In this document: one piece after another, positions 24,661 to 38,159 of the stretch
Layout: each line of letters begins with the position of its first letter
How positions within the stretch are numbered: the stretch's first letter is position 1
Assembly: GCA_012295275.1 (NCBI GenBank)
Contig: CM022677.1
Coordinates: 15,414,970-15,478,969, forward strand
Direction: 5' to 3'
Source of the DNA: Chrysomallon squamiferum
Lineage: Eukaryota > Mollusca > Gastropoda > Neomphalida > Peltospiridae
Length of the DNA stretch: 64,000 nucleotides
Made by a program: the position numbers and the translations under genes
Notes under the pieces: model-generated
Told to the model about the DNA's origin: nothing
The model's input: only the letters and a program-made list of their open reading frames with translations
The model's database searches: none

Positions 24661-25267
24661 CATATATGTTACAGTCAATATGTGAAACTAGTCATTTAGC
24701 CTAACACCCAAAACCATCAGGAATTAGGCCTAATGAGTAAAATGTCAAGGAATTAGACCAAATAACTGAATTTTCCTAGGCATTGTTTGACATCTGCCTG
24801 ATAGTAATTCAGACAATCAGTCAAGCAGGTTTAATGCTTTGCAACATCATTAGTGGTTCAATTCAATTCTATATTATTCTAAGCTTTACAGCTTATTGAT
24901 ATACATTGTCAATAATAATAACAAAAAAAAGGTAAAAAAGAAAACAATTACAAATAGTGACAGTGTGATAAAAAGAGAAAAATCCTTTGGAGAATGTTAA
25001 TAGAAGACAAATTATGTCTAACCAAAATTTTCCCAAATTGCAATCTCATCTTCAGTTTTGCCACTGTTATACATAATAGACATATTCTTTCTGCTCTCTC
25101 AATATTTCTATATCTCCCAGTCTTATTTGCGGTCTTCTTTAGAGTACATGTTGCTTTATTTTGTTATTCTTACATCAAAGATCAATGATTTTAATTGGGT
25201 TCAACATTCAAATGGGTTCAATGCTTTCTTACATCTGTTCATTGTATTGATTAGTGGTTGAGTTATT

Positions 25268-25482
25268 TTTACATCAAATACCAGTTATATGGTAGGGATT
25301 AGAGGCAGTGTTATTGTTACATCAAAGACCAGTTATATGGTAGGGATTAGAAGTACTGTTATTGTTACATCAAATACCAGTTATATGGTAGGGATTAGAG
25401 GTAGTGTTATTGTTACGTCAAATACCAGTTATATGGTAGGGATTAGAGGTAGTGTTATTGTTACATCAAAGACCACAAGTTT
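25268..25482. repeat. 48-bp minisatellite inside the inverted-repeat element
   Basis: Four and a half copies of a unit containing ACCAGTTATATGGTAGGGAT and GTTATTGTTACATCAAA; unit starts at 25,281, 25,329, 25,377 and 25,425. Being a multiple of three, it leaves an open frame of 16-residue repeats (motif YMVGIRGSVIVTS). No evidence that it is translated. Confidence 0.95.
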
Positions 25483-25744
25483 TTTCAATTCAGGAAGAAC
25501 TCGAGCTACAGAGCAGGCACCAAGCAATCATCCACTTTAGCAACTGCCTTGACTGTTACCAGTTGCCACCAAACACCAGTTATTGACCAGGGCTTAGAAA
25601 ACCAATCTTGACCATTGCCACCCAAAACCAAGTTATATGGTGCCACCCAAAACCAAGTGTTATTTACCACCAAAAACCAAAGTTTTTTCCATTCAAAGAA
25701 CTCGAGCTACACCAAGCAACCATCCACTTTAGCAACTGCCTTGA

Positions 25745-25985
25745 CTGACCAGTTGCCACCGAACACCAATCTTGACCAGTTACCACCCAAAACCAATCTT
25801 GACCAGTTACCACCCAAAACCAAGCTTGACCAGCTGCCACCCAAAACCAAGCTTGACCAGCTGCCACCCAAAACCAAGCTTGACCAGCTGCCACCCAAAA
25901 CCAAGCTTGACCAGTTACCACCCAAAACCAAGCTTGACCAGCTGCCACCCAAAACCAAGCTTGACCAGCAGCCACCCAACTCAGA
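25745..25985. repeat. 27-bp minisatellite inside the inverted-repeat element
   Basis: Eight to nine copies of TTGACCAGCTGCCACCCAAA plus ACCAAGC. The unit encodes nine residues (DQLPPKTKL) in one frame and stays open in several frames on both strands simply because 27 is divisible by three. Related single units lie upstream at 25,615-25,680, suggesting the array grew from transposon sequence in front of the Cys-rich tail. Confidence 0.95.
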
Positions 25986-26210
25986 ACCTGACCAGCTGCT
26001 GGCCAGTGCCAGGAGCCAGTTTGATGTGTGTCCCCAGAGACTGCTATTGTCTCATGATGTCTCTTAGAGCAGGGCTGTCAACAGAGACCACTGCAGGAGG
26101 ACAAGAGTTTGTTAAATGCAACTGTGAAGTGAAAAAAAGTGTCAAACAAAATGTTTCAAGAACAATTCAAAATGTTACTCAAGTTTGAACTGCTGTAATA
26201 AACAGAACAC
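25986..26210 (+). pseudogene. Second Cys-rich transposon tail, broken
   Basis: Follows the 27-bp array in frame as LLASARSQFDVCPQRLL, then after a stop and frame change GGQEFVKCNC, and after a one-base shift CQTKCFKNNSKCYSSLNC. The same blocks (HQFDLCPERLL, GGQGFVKCTC, CFKNSVLCNN) occur at 7,980-8,200, so both loci carry remains of one transposon family. Confidence 0.6.
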
Positions 26211-26480
26211 TATTTGTGATTTGTTTCAAAATAGATGTTTTCATGGAATTGGAAATCATTCTTTTTCGTTCAGTGATTTTGCCTAATGACTAAAGGACTA
26301 TTTCAGTCATTTGGCCTAATTCCTATAAATTTTACTCATTAGGACAAAATCCTGATTGTCTTCGGTTGTATGCTAAACATTTCAACCATTCGGGCAAGTG
26401 ACTAGTTTGACATATTGACATATGTAACATATATACATTAAATTCACAGCCACTCTTCAAAAAACTCACAAGCACATTTT

Positions 26481-26485
<5 letters not shown>

Positions 26486-26526
<41 letters not shown>
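26486..26526. repeat. (CA)n microsatellite
   Basis: Pure CA for about twenty units, just outside the right inverted repeat. Confidence 0.97.
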
Positions 26527-26530
<4 letters not shown>

Positions 26531-26879
26531 CACACACATTTCCCTTCACATACACACAACATACCCATTCTCTCTGTAACAAAACATATAATCAACTTAC
26601 ACACCTATATAGAACACCTATTTCCACTTACCATAGATATAAGTTTCTCTATTTTTATTTTATCTATATGCTGACATTCTGATCCACAAAAATAACCATC
26701 TATGATTCATCTGTCCATCTCCCTGGCTACCTCCTTGCATAACTATCTGTTGCCTCTGTCTTTCTGTATGTCTGTCCATTTATAACACAAGCACACTCTC
26801 ATTCATACATTAGCACATTAAACACATGTCCTATATAGATGTGGTTACACATTAAACCACATGAACCCTTCTATCTTCC

Positions 26880-27135
26880 ATATAGTATGTTGGTTCTACC
26901 ACACCTACCTATCTACCTATCCACCACTCTGCATCTCTTTGTATCTATATATCAACCTGTTGAGTAACTATATACACACACACACCTGTCTACCTATCCA
27001 CCACTGTCTAAACTGTCTAACATCACACACCTATCTACCTATCTCCACCACACATCTCTTTGTATCTATATATCAACCTGTTGAGTACCTCACACACACA
27101 CCTCTATCATCTACCACATACCTTTCTATCCATCT
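26880..27135. repeat. Diverged 121-bp direct repeat
   Basis: CATCTCTTTGTATCTATATA with the following CAACCTGTTGAGTA occurs at 26,932 and 27,053, each preceded by CCACC-rich text. Confidence 0.8.
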
Positions 27136-27535
27136 GCATCTCATCTGTTACTGGATATTTTAAAATTTGTCTATCCATCTTATCTGTTACTGGATAAAAA
27201 TTTAAAAAATTAAAAACCCACATGTTCATCACTTAAATTTTCAATAAGCTTCATTTTAACATACCTCTCACATTTAATTATCTGGTATTCATTTACCTTC
27301 ACCCTAATATATTTATTTAAAAAGGGCACTTACCTGGAAACCCATCCATATTTCTTCATGTCTACTGGGCTACTTGTTTACAGTAATAGAAAAAAAAAAA
27401 TATATATTAATGATCATGTCTCATTATGCACTGAGCTCTTTATAAAGTTAAAAACTGAAATTTAATGTGCTGCTTCCAAAAACTTTAAAAAAGAAGCAAG
27501 AACAATATAAAAATAATAATAATAACAATAATAAA

Positions 27536-27566
<31 letters not shown>

Positions 27567-27589
27567 TACAAAATTCAATACATATCACT

Positions 27590-28045
27590 GTGAAAAATGA
27601 ATATTTTACTTAATTTACTGTTTCACTGTTGATTATTAAATATGGGTTTATTTGATATTTTTCATGTGTTTAAGTGGAAAATTCTTCTTATAGCACCATA
27701 CATTTTTTAAAAATGTTTCATTGTTTTTGTGAAACAAAATCAATATTTATATATTTTCTGTTATTGATAATGAAAAATGCATAGATTGTTCAGTGTTAAT
27801 AATAAATAAATAAATAAATAAATAACAAAATATATATTTTTTAAATTCTTATTTAGTATAATTCCTTATAGCAGCATACACTTTTAAAAAATAAATTTTC
27901 ATTGTTTTAGTGAAACAAAATCAATATTTATATATTTTCTATTACTGATAATGAAAAATGTTAATAATAAATAAATAATTAACAAAACAATACATTATTT
28001 TTGTTTTTAAAATTCTTATTTAGTATAATTTCTATTGTTTAAGAA
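27590..28045. repeat. About 181-bp direct repeat
   Basis: ACAAAATCAATATTTATATA followed by TTTTCTGTTATTGATAATGA occurs at about 27,735 and again, with two substitutions, at about 27,916. Flanking TATAGCACCATACA and TATAGCAGCATACA agree. Confidence 0.82.
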
Positions 28046-28447
28046 AATGAAAACTGATATAAACATTACAATCTAAGACTTGCCTAGTTCCATACCAGAG
28101 AGTTCCGAATTGTTACTTTGTTTGATGTCTGCCTTGATGTCATAAATATTATTAATAAGTGAACATTTCTTATCAGCGAATTCAATATTATCTGTTCTTG
28201 TTCAATAGATTAAAATTTTGGTTTTTTTAAAAGTTTTTTAGCAGACACAAAGCCACGTGCGAGTCTGAAACGAGTCTCGATTACGACATTAGTTTCAGTT
28301 CATCCCCCCAAAAAGAAGAATATTGTGAATAAAATAAAAAACAAAAACAAAGAAAAAAATATAACTATTGAGAGATAATGAGGAAGGGGTCACAGCTACC
28401 TATACTGCAGAATTAGAAACACCAATACAACGTTTTTCTTTACCACT

Positions 28448-28518
28448 TTCAGAAGATCATCAGAATTTCACAGATAGTCCAGAGAATCAAGAATTTCAGC
28501 TGCCTGACTTTTGTGTTT
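28448..28518 (-). other. Possible small exon (minus strand), unidentified
   Basis: After an acceptor TCTGTTTTTCAG comes KHKSQAAEILDSLDYL, a TGA, then NSDDLLKV ending near GTAAAG. The plus strand also offers an acceptor-like CTTTCAG here, so strand is unsure. No family recognised. Confidence 0.25.
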
Positions 28519-28767
28519 CTGAAAAACAGATTTAAATTATTAAGAATAATAAAACAAATTTCAGTAATAACATGAACATATTTTTAAAACAGTGTTTAAT
28601 CTGGCAAATGTTGTCCTAGATTCCAGTGGGAAAATGGATTCTCAAACAGGAAACTAATTTAATCCTAGGACTAAAGTACTTACACAATTAGAAACATTTC
28701 CAGTATTGTTTTTCTGCTTTGCAAATTTGACACATTGGACAAATGTTTGAAGATGTTGAGAAAATGT

Positions 28768-29062
28768 GAGATACAGCAAAGACTCTGAGTATTTCAAAGT
28801 CCACACTGCAACACTGTGTGACAAAGACTGAGTATTTCAAAGTCCACACTGCAACACTGTGTGACAAAGACTGAGTATTTCAAAGTCCACACTGCAACAC
28901 TGTGTGACAAAGACTGAGTATTTCAAAGTCCACACTGCAACACTGTGTGACAAAGACTGAGTATTTCAAAGTCCACACTGCAACACTGTGTGACAAAGAT
29001 TGAGTATTTCAACACTGACAGTCCATTTCAAAGTCCACACTGCAACACTGTGTGACAAAGAC
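28768..29062. repeat. 43-bp minisatellite
   Basis: About six copies of GAGTATTTCAAAGTCCACAC followed by TGCAACACTGTGTGACAAAGACT, with truncated copies to 29,110. Unit starts at 28,801 and 28,844 give the period. Confidence 0.95.
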
Positions 29063-29575
29063 TGAGTATTTCAAAAACACTGTGACAAAGACAAAACATC
29101 TCAACACTGTGTGGATCTCCAATAATCTGGTTTTTGATGCAGTTACCTAAGTGTGGACAGTGTCAGAAATGTGACACACAACAATGAAATGTACACAGTG
29201 ATATAACCCATTTAGCTATTCTGGTGGAAATCACTACAAAAACTCTGACTATTACTGATCCCTGGCAAAAACTGCAAAGGATCACATGAAATACATGAAA
29301 TAAATAAATAAATAAATAAATAAATACCCTATAGCTGCATTATGACATCTTCATTATGAAAGTTTTTATGTGTCTTATTAATCAAGTTAAAATAAATTTC
29401 AGTTCATCTTACGTGTTAAATTTTCTTATTTCCTGTAAAATATGATTCTCAAACAAGAATAAATAATATTACTCAAAAAGAACTTAGCTTTTTTTTCCAC
29501 TACTGATGTTGCATGCTTTCTTCTCAAAACATCTAGGAACTGTAGGAACTGCTGACACAAATATTCTGACTGGAA

Positions 29576-29670
29576 TCAGTTTCTATGGTTTCTATTAGTA
29601 TTACTGACGACATTCTCAACATGAGATAAAATGTCAGACTCTTTCAAGCTGATAATCACACAGGCAGTGT
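29576..29670 (-). other. Possible terminal exon (minus strand), unidentified
   Basis: After the acceptor TTTTACTTACAG a 30-residue frame (CVIISLKESDILSHVENVV...) ends in TGA. No partner exon and no domain recognised. Confidence 0.25.
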
Positions 29671-30336
29671 CTGTAAGTAAAAGAGATTCAAAAAAAAAAA
29701 AAGTTACTGATATGGAATTAATTGCATAAAATGCTCTTGCTTTTATTATATATGGCAGGCTAACAACTGACATCTCTGAGAATAACTAAAGCTGTTAAAA
29801 TAATAAATATGATCAGTTACAGTGAATTAACCAACAGTTAATTAGAAAAACATTTAATAAAACAACTCAAATCTCTGCAGTGCAAAGAAAATGTAATCAC
29901 TTCTTTTACCAACATCGCACACCTTAGTGTGAAATACATATCAGTTAATTTCATCTATCAGTTAATTTCATCTCAGTTTTGTCCTGTACAAAGTCCACTG
30001 GTTTGTGTTTGTGTGAGTGGAGGACGTATTGACAGGTATCTGTTTCTTTCAGTAATAAAAAACAACAACAATATTAAAATATTTTTGGAAAACAAGTTTA
30101 TTTCTCATCTGATCAGAGGTGAAAACATCACACGTTCTTATGCAGCTGGAAATGAACAATACACACATAAACCTACATATACTCTTCATCTCTATCATAA
30201 ATATATACAAAGTGATTTAACGTTTTATAGAGCAATTACCATAGTCGAAAATATCTGTAACGAAAAATAGATCATATATTAAAACATTTGAAACACAATT
30301 AGTCTAGCATCACTGTGCCAAAGTGACAGGTAGCTG

Positions 30337-30416
<80 letters not shown>

Positions 30417-30425
30417 CGTGTGTGT
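30337..30425. repeat. (TG)n microsatellite
   Basis: More than thirty-five TG units with two CG interruptions near the right end. Confidence 0.97.
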
Positions 30426-30775
30426 TTTGTTGTGTGTACCTGTTTCTTGATCAATATTGTTCTCTACATATTTGTTATAATTACTTTTAATTTTCTTCTT
30501 CTTGTTGATATCATCATTATCATCATCATCATCTTTATTATTATTATTATTATTATTTCATATTATAGGTGAAATTTTTTATTCCTTCTGTATGTCTGAA
30601 TTTGATAAATGACACTCCAGAACAAAAATAAATGTCGCTGTTGGGTGTCATTCAAAACTAAATAAAGCAGAAAATACGTGAAATTACAGATATGTGTGTG
30701 TTGTTGTTGTTTTTACTATGCTAACACTAGAATCAGGTTAGAAAATTCGATGGCTAATGAAGAGTGAACAGAAAC

Positions 30776-30984
<209 letters not shown>

Positions 30985-31439
30985 GGTTATAAATGGACAG
31001 GCAAACAGAAAGATAAACATGGATTTTGAAAGTTGTTATGCATGCAGCAGGCGAGTGAGACAGAGAGACTCAGATGTTGGGAGAGTTTGATACAGATACA
31101 AACTTAGACAGACTGACAGATTGTTTGTAGACAGATAAATAGAACAGGAACAAACTGATAGATATAGAAATACCGAGACAAGCATATTAAGAGACATAAT
31201 AGATGAAAGCAACTGTATGATGGTAATGTGGGGTGTATTTACATATGCATGTGTGTATATGTGTAAGTGTGTATGAAATATATATTTTATAGAGTGAATA
31301 TGAAATGATGAACATGTCTGATAGGTTGGTTTGAATATTTGAGCAACAAACTGTGGGAATATGTGTTTATGAGTTAGATAGAAAGAATGTGTTTTTTGTG
31401 TGGTTTTCTGTGTGTTTTTGAGAGTGCGTATGTGTTGTA

Positions 31440-31645
31440 GATTCACAGATAGACAGCTGTGATAAAGAAGACTGCGTGGAGCTGTGAAATGTGTGAACTG
31501 TGTTGTAGATACACAGGTAGACAGCTGTGAAATGTGTGAACTGTGTTGTAGATACACAGGTAGACAGCTGTGAAATGTGTGAACTGTGTTGTAGATACAC
31601 AGGTAGACAGCTGTGACAACGCAGACTGCGTGGAGCTGTGAACTG
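31440..31645. repeat. 43-bp minisatellite
   Basis: Four to five copies of TGTTGTAGATACACAGGTAG followed by ACAGCTGTGAAATGTGTGAACTG; unit starts at 31,501, 31,544 and 31,587. First and last copies carry an extra AAGACTGCGTGGA-like block. Confidence 0.93.
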
Positions 31646-31739
31646 TCTTCACTGGAACGACCCGGATGTGCGTCTCATGGCGGCTTCTTCTGTTCCGTGA
31701 TCAGCGAAAATAAATGAAAATAAAAACACAATTGTTTCT

Positions 31740-32045
31740 TCTTATTGTCATTATTTTTATTATTTTTGGCTTTTTATTATTGTTGTTATTATTGTTGTTA
31801 TAATTGTTGTTATTGTTAATATTTTTATTTTATTATTATTGTTGTTATTATTCGTGTTATTTTATTATTATTATTATGGTTATTGTTATTTTTTATTATC
31901 ATCATGATCATCATTATTATTATTGGTATTATTTTTATTATTATTATTGTTGTTGTTGTTGTTGTTGTTGTTATTATTATTATTATTATTATTAGTTATA
32001 TTAGTAATAGTAGTAGTATTACTATTATTATTTTTATTATAATTT
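31740..32045. repeat. TTA/TTG/TTAT low-complexity tract
   Basis: Imperfect trinucleotide sequence with blocks of (TTG)n near 31,949-31,971 and (ATT)n around it. Confidence 0.92.
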
Positions 32046-32192
32046 TCTTTCGTTTCCCTTTCACATGATGCACAGAAAATTGACATAAAAAGAGAAAATA
32101 AAAAATATACAAAAACAAAAAAAGATTTAAAAAACAACAAAAATTTAAATATTAAAAAAGAAAAAAGTTTGAAAATAATAATAGTTACTCAT

Positions 32193-32873
32193 AGTGAGTC
32201 ACTTCCTGACTCACTGTGTGACTGACTCAGTGACTGTCTTACTGACTCACTGTGTGACTGACTCACTGTGTGACTGACTCACTGTGTGACTGACTTACTA
32301 TGTGACAGTCTTACTGACTCACTGTGTGACTCACTGACTCACTGACTCACTGTGTGACTGACTCAGTGACTGTCTTACTGACTCACTGTGTGACTGACTC
32401 AGTGACTGTCTTACTGACTCACTGTGACTTACTGACTCACTGTGTGACTGACTCACTGTGTGACTGACTCAGTGACTGACTTACTGACTCACTGTGTGAC
32501 TGACTCACTGTGTGACTGACTCAGTGACTGTCTTACTGACTCACTGTGTGACTGACTCAGTGACTGTCTTACTGACTGTCTTACTGACTCACTGTGTGAC
32601 TGACTCAGTGACTGTCTTACTGACTCACTGTGTGACTTACTGACTCACTGTGTGACTGACTCAGTGACTGTCTTACTGACTCACTGTGTGACTGACTCAG
32701 TGACTGTCTTACTGACTCACTGTGTGACTGACTCACTGACTGTCTTACTGACTCACTGTGTGACTGACTCACTGTGTGACTGACTCACTATGTGACTGAC
32801 TTACTGACTCACTGTGTGACTGACTCAGTGACTGTCTTACTGACTCACTGTGTGACTGACTCAGTGACTGTCA
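32193..32873. repeat. TGACTCA-rich minisatellite 3' of the lectin gene
   Basis: About 680 bases of ACTGACTCACTGTGTGACTG and GACTCAGTGACTGTCTTACT in changing order. Nearly every sub-unit contains TGACTCA, the palindromic core bound by AP-1/bZIP factors in animals. The array ends about 65 bases downstream of the lectin stop codon. Confidence 0.95.
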
Positions 32874-32938
32874 TACTAATACTAATAAAAAAGAAAAGAA
32901 ACCTCTGGGAGTTTAGTTATTTTATTTTTTTTTTTTTA

Positions 32939-35528
<2,590 letters not shown>

Positions 35529-35600
35529 TCTTCTCGGTTCTTCTTTGAAACGTCAACAGTTTCACACACAAACTTGCATCTAAGAAGAATTGATCCAGGC

Positions 35601-35614
35601 TCTTATTTTATTTC
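35601..35614 (-). promoter_or_regulatory. Possible TATA box of the lectin gene
   Basis: On the minus strand AAATAAAATAAGAG stands about 75 bases 5' of the start codon, with TCAATTC, a plausible initiator, about 25-30 bases further on. That would give a 5' leader near 50 bases. Transcript data are not available. Confidence 0.4.
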
Positions 35615-35719
35615 ACAGGAAATGCAAATGTTCTGTGAAACTGAATAACGAATGCAAAATGTCTTAAAAAGGTGTGAGAAACCCTACAGAAAAAAACATA
35701 TGTGTATATATATGTATGT

Positions 35720-35908
35720 ATTCTTGAATATGCAAAACGAATTTCATAGACGTGTATTTTATTACAGAAATAATTCAAACATTCTGCTTAAAATGAATTA
35801 TGAATAGAAGACTGCTCGTAGTATGTGCATTGCATTTTCAACACGAAATTTATAAGCGGTTATATTGTTTTAGTACCGAGTTGAAATGCCAAGTGAAAAT
35901 GAATAATG

Positions 35909-35915
<7 letters not shown>
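35720..35915 (-). repeat. Upstream segment shared with the orphan lectin exon
   Basis: GACGTGTATTTTATTACAGA, TTCAAACATTCTGCTTAAAA, GAATTATGAATAGAA and GCATTGCATTTTC here correspond to GATGTGTATTTTATTTCAGA, TTCAAACATCCAGCTTAAAA, GAATTATGAATAGAA and GCACTGCATTTTC at 37,588-37,685. The two copies lie upstream of the signal-peptide exons at 35,528 and 37,176. Confidence 0.8.
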
Positions 35916-35939
<24 letters not shown>

Positions 35940-36118
35940 TGTAATGCTTGGTGTAATGTTAAGAAATTAGAAATTTCCAGAGGTCTTTATATTCTAGTGT
36001 CTGAAGGTGAATAATATATAAGAAATAAATTTTTATATGTGATTTACATTATTTTGTAACGTTAAGAATATTTATTATTTTAAAAAACAAATGGTTCTTC
36101 TAAACTATGAGATAAGAA

Positions 36119-36422
36119 TTGTTTCTATTTCATCATCACGTTATCATCATCATTATCATCTTCTTTTTCTTCATTATCATCTTCTTCTTCTTCATCATTA
36201 ACTTTTTCTTCATCATCATCATTATTATTATCAACATCATCATCTTTGACATCATCATCATCATTATTATTCATACTAGTAGCAATAATACTAACAGTAG
36301 TTGTAGCTGTTGCAGCACTAGTAGCTTTAGCAGTTGTTGTTGTAATATAGTAATATTAATAATAGTAGTAGTAGTAACAGCAGTAGGAGTAGTTGTATAA
36401 TATTAGTTGTAATAGTGGTAAT

Positions 36423-36462
<40 letters not shown>

Positions 36463-36465
36463 ATG
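36119..36465. repeat. ATC/TTC-rich tract and (TA)n
   Basis: TCATCA and TTCTTC trinucleotides, then TAG/GTA blocks, ending in a pure (TA)n of about eighteen units at 36,424-36,460. Confidence 0.9.
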
Positions 36466-36599
36466 TATATGTAATTATGTATGTGTGAAGTATGTGTGTT
36501 GCAGTAAGTGTGTGTGAATGTGTAGCTTTCTATTTTATTGTATACATGTGTATATGTGTGTGAGCGTTTCTGTGTGTGTATATGTTTGTATATGTCTTT

Positions 36600-36893
36600 A
36601 TGTTTGTTTATATGACCTTATTTTGCCCGATCTTGCCAGGTTCTCTTTTTTGCACTTCGTCCCAGATGCCTCCCAGTGAAATGACGTGGATGCCTGCTAC
36701 TCAGAACTCGTTACACTAACAACTGAACTAATTTCTCACATTAAGCAATTCGTGATTTTCAGTTCCAAAACCTGCTCTGCCGTTTATTCATTCGAAACAT
36801 GGACAGAAAGAAAACTTTTAATATGTTTTTTCTCAGTGAAACTTGAAGCTGTGACTGGCACATTCGGCCCAGTCAAGACACGTGCCGTTAGTC

Positions 36894-36895
<2 letters not shown>
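36600..36895. other. Non-repetitive spacer, nothing identified
   Basis: A GC-richer 300 bases than its surroundings. It was inspected for lectin exon 2-4 sequence on the minus strand and none was found. Confidence 0.45.
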
Positions 36896-36926
<31 letters not shown>

Positions 36927-36989
36927 TTGTGTGTGTTTGGTGTGTGTGTGTGTGTGTATACAGATGACATACATATATATATATAGATA

Positions 36990-37085
36990 GAGATCTATCT
37001 ACATGATACACGAACACATACATACATACATACATGAATACATACATACATACATACATACATACATACATACATACACAAATAC
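36990..37085. repeat. (CATA)n microsatellite
   Basis: About twenty CATA/TACA units immediately 3' of the donor of the orphan exon. Confidence 0.95.
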
Positions 37086-37122
37086 ATAATACATACATAC
37101 TGAAAACGATTGAAAAGCTTAC

Positions 37123-37176
37123 TTGAGTTGCTAACGTAGAGACAAAGCAGACGGCTGATAAGGTAAACATCTTCAT
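37123..37176 (-). pseudogene. Orphan signal-peptide exon of a second lectin-type gene
   Basis: ATG at 37,176 opens 18 codons (MKMFTLSAVCFVSTLATQ), a signal-peptide-like sequence, ending at a consensus donor GTAAGC in phase 0. The sequence further upstream matches that of the intact lectin gene. No exons 2-4 follow before the next gene's promoter, so this appears to be the remnant of a deleted gene copy. It cannot splice to exon 2 of the neighbour in frame, because that exon needs phase 1. Confidence 0.6.
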
Positions 37177-37192
37177 GTTTCTCTGCTGTACA

Positions 37193-37427
37193 GCGAAGGA
37201 TCAAACTGACTGCGCTGTGTGTATCGACACTGCAAAACACAAACTGTCAGGCGAAGGATCAAACTGACTGCGCTGTGTGTATCGACACTGCAAAACACAA
37301 ACTGTCAGACGAAGGATCAAACTGACTGCGCTGTGTGTATCGACACTGCAAAACACAAACTGTCAGACGAAGGATCAAACTGACTGCGCTGTGTGTATCG
37401 ACACTGCAAAACACAAACTGTCAGACG
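37193..37427. repeat. 58-bp minisatellite upstream of the orphan exon
   Basis: Four highly similar copies of GAAGGATCAAACTGACTGCG, CTGTGTGTATCGACACTGCA and AAACACAAACTGTCAGAC; unit starts 37,195, 37,253, 37,311 and 37,369. It covers the 5' leader of the orphan exon, starting 17 bases upstream of the ATG. Confidence 0.96.
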
Positions 37428-37569
37428 TTTCCTTATTTCGTAAAATGAAAATGCAAATACCTCTTCAAAAAAATATGTAATAAATAAAATAAAAATGGAA
37501 AAATGAATAATGAATGCCAAAAATATGAATTTTACAGGTATATCAAAAGCCTAATATTTTTTTTAAATA

Positions 37570-37815
37570 TCTTCAACAAGAATTTGATAGATGTGTATTT
37601 TATTTCAGAAATATTTCAAACATCCAGCTTAAAAGGAATTATGAATAGAAAATGACTCTTAATATATGCACTGCATTTTCTACAAGAAATGGATGAGCGA
37701 TTATATTATTTGTATATAATTCAGATATCTTACTTAACATGAATTATAAAAAGAAAATGGCTGTTAATACGTACACTGCGTTTTCAGTTGAAATGCGAGA
37801 TGAAAATGATAACAA
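37570..37815 (-). repeat. Duplicate of the lectin upstream segment
   Basis: Partner of 35,720-35,915 in the same orientation; it contains an internal extra repeat of TTTTCAGTTGAAATGC-like sequence. Confidence 0.78.
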
Positions 37816-37894
37816 ATAAAAAATAATAATTTATGTAACGTTAGAAATATTTAGTGATAAAAATATCATTACGTAAGAAAAACGTCTCAATAAT

Positions 37895-38155
37895 ACAAGA
37901 AGAAACATGTTTAATTTTTATTTCTGTAACTTTAAGAATATTTAATGATAGAAAATTCATAAGTTTAAATAATAAAAGAAGAAACATAATTTTTATTTCT
38001 GTAACTTTAAGAATATTTAATGATAGAAAATTCATAAGGTAAAATATTCAATAATACGAGAAGAAACAGGTTTAATTTTTATTTCTGTAACTTTAAGAAT
38101 ATTTAATGATAGAAAATTCATAACGTAAAATATTCAATATTACAAGAAGAAACAT
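37895..38155. repeat. About 80-bp tandem repeat
   Basis: Three full copies of AATTTTTATTTCTGTAACTT, TAAGAATATTTAATGATAGA and AAATTCATAA, each after GAAGAAACA (37,899; 37,978; 38,060; partial at 38,146). Confidence 0.92.
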
Positions 38156-38159
38156 ATTT

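Larger units (their letters stand above)
24663..26434. mobile_element. DNA transposon remnant with long inverted terminal repeats
   Basis: The left end begins TATATGTTACAGTCAATATG and runs through AAACTAGTCATTTAGCC, TAATGAGTAAAAT, GGAATTAGACCAAAT and AACTGAA (to about 24,770). The reverse complement of 26,434-26,310 gives TATATGTTACATATGTCAAT, AAACTAGTCACTTGCCC, TAATGAGTAAAAT, GGAATTAGGCCAAAT and GACTGAA in the same order. Inverted repeats of at least 110 bases therefore enclose about 1.77 kb. Inside are two minisatellites and, near the right end, a Cys-rich tail like that at 7.9-8.2 kb. No catalytic domain is visible, so it is a non-autonomous or decayed copy. The class is uncertain. Confidence 0.75.

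Noticed and set aside
25664-25979. Trp/Gly-rich minus-strand proteins
   Set aside because: Shadows of the 27-bp array.
36784-37176. 130-residue minus-strand frame beginning MKMFTLSAV
   Set aside because: Only the first 18 codons are plausible; a consensus GTAAGC donor follows and the rest is CATA and TA repeats.
37123-37176. Orphan exon as an alternative first exon of the intact lectin
   Set aside because: It ends in phase 0 whereas lectin exon 2 requires phase 1; splicing would shift the frame at once.
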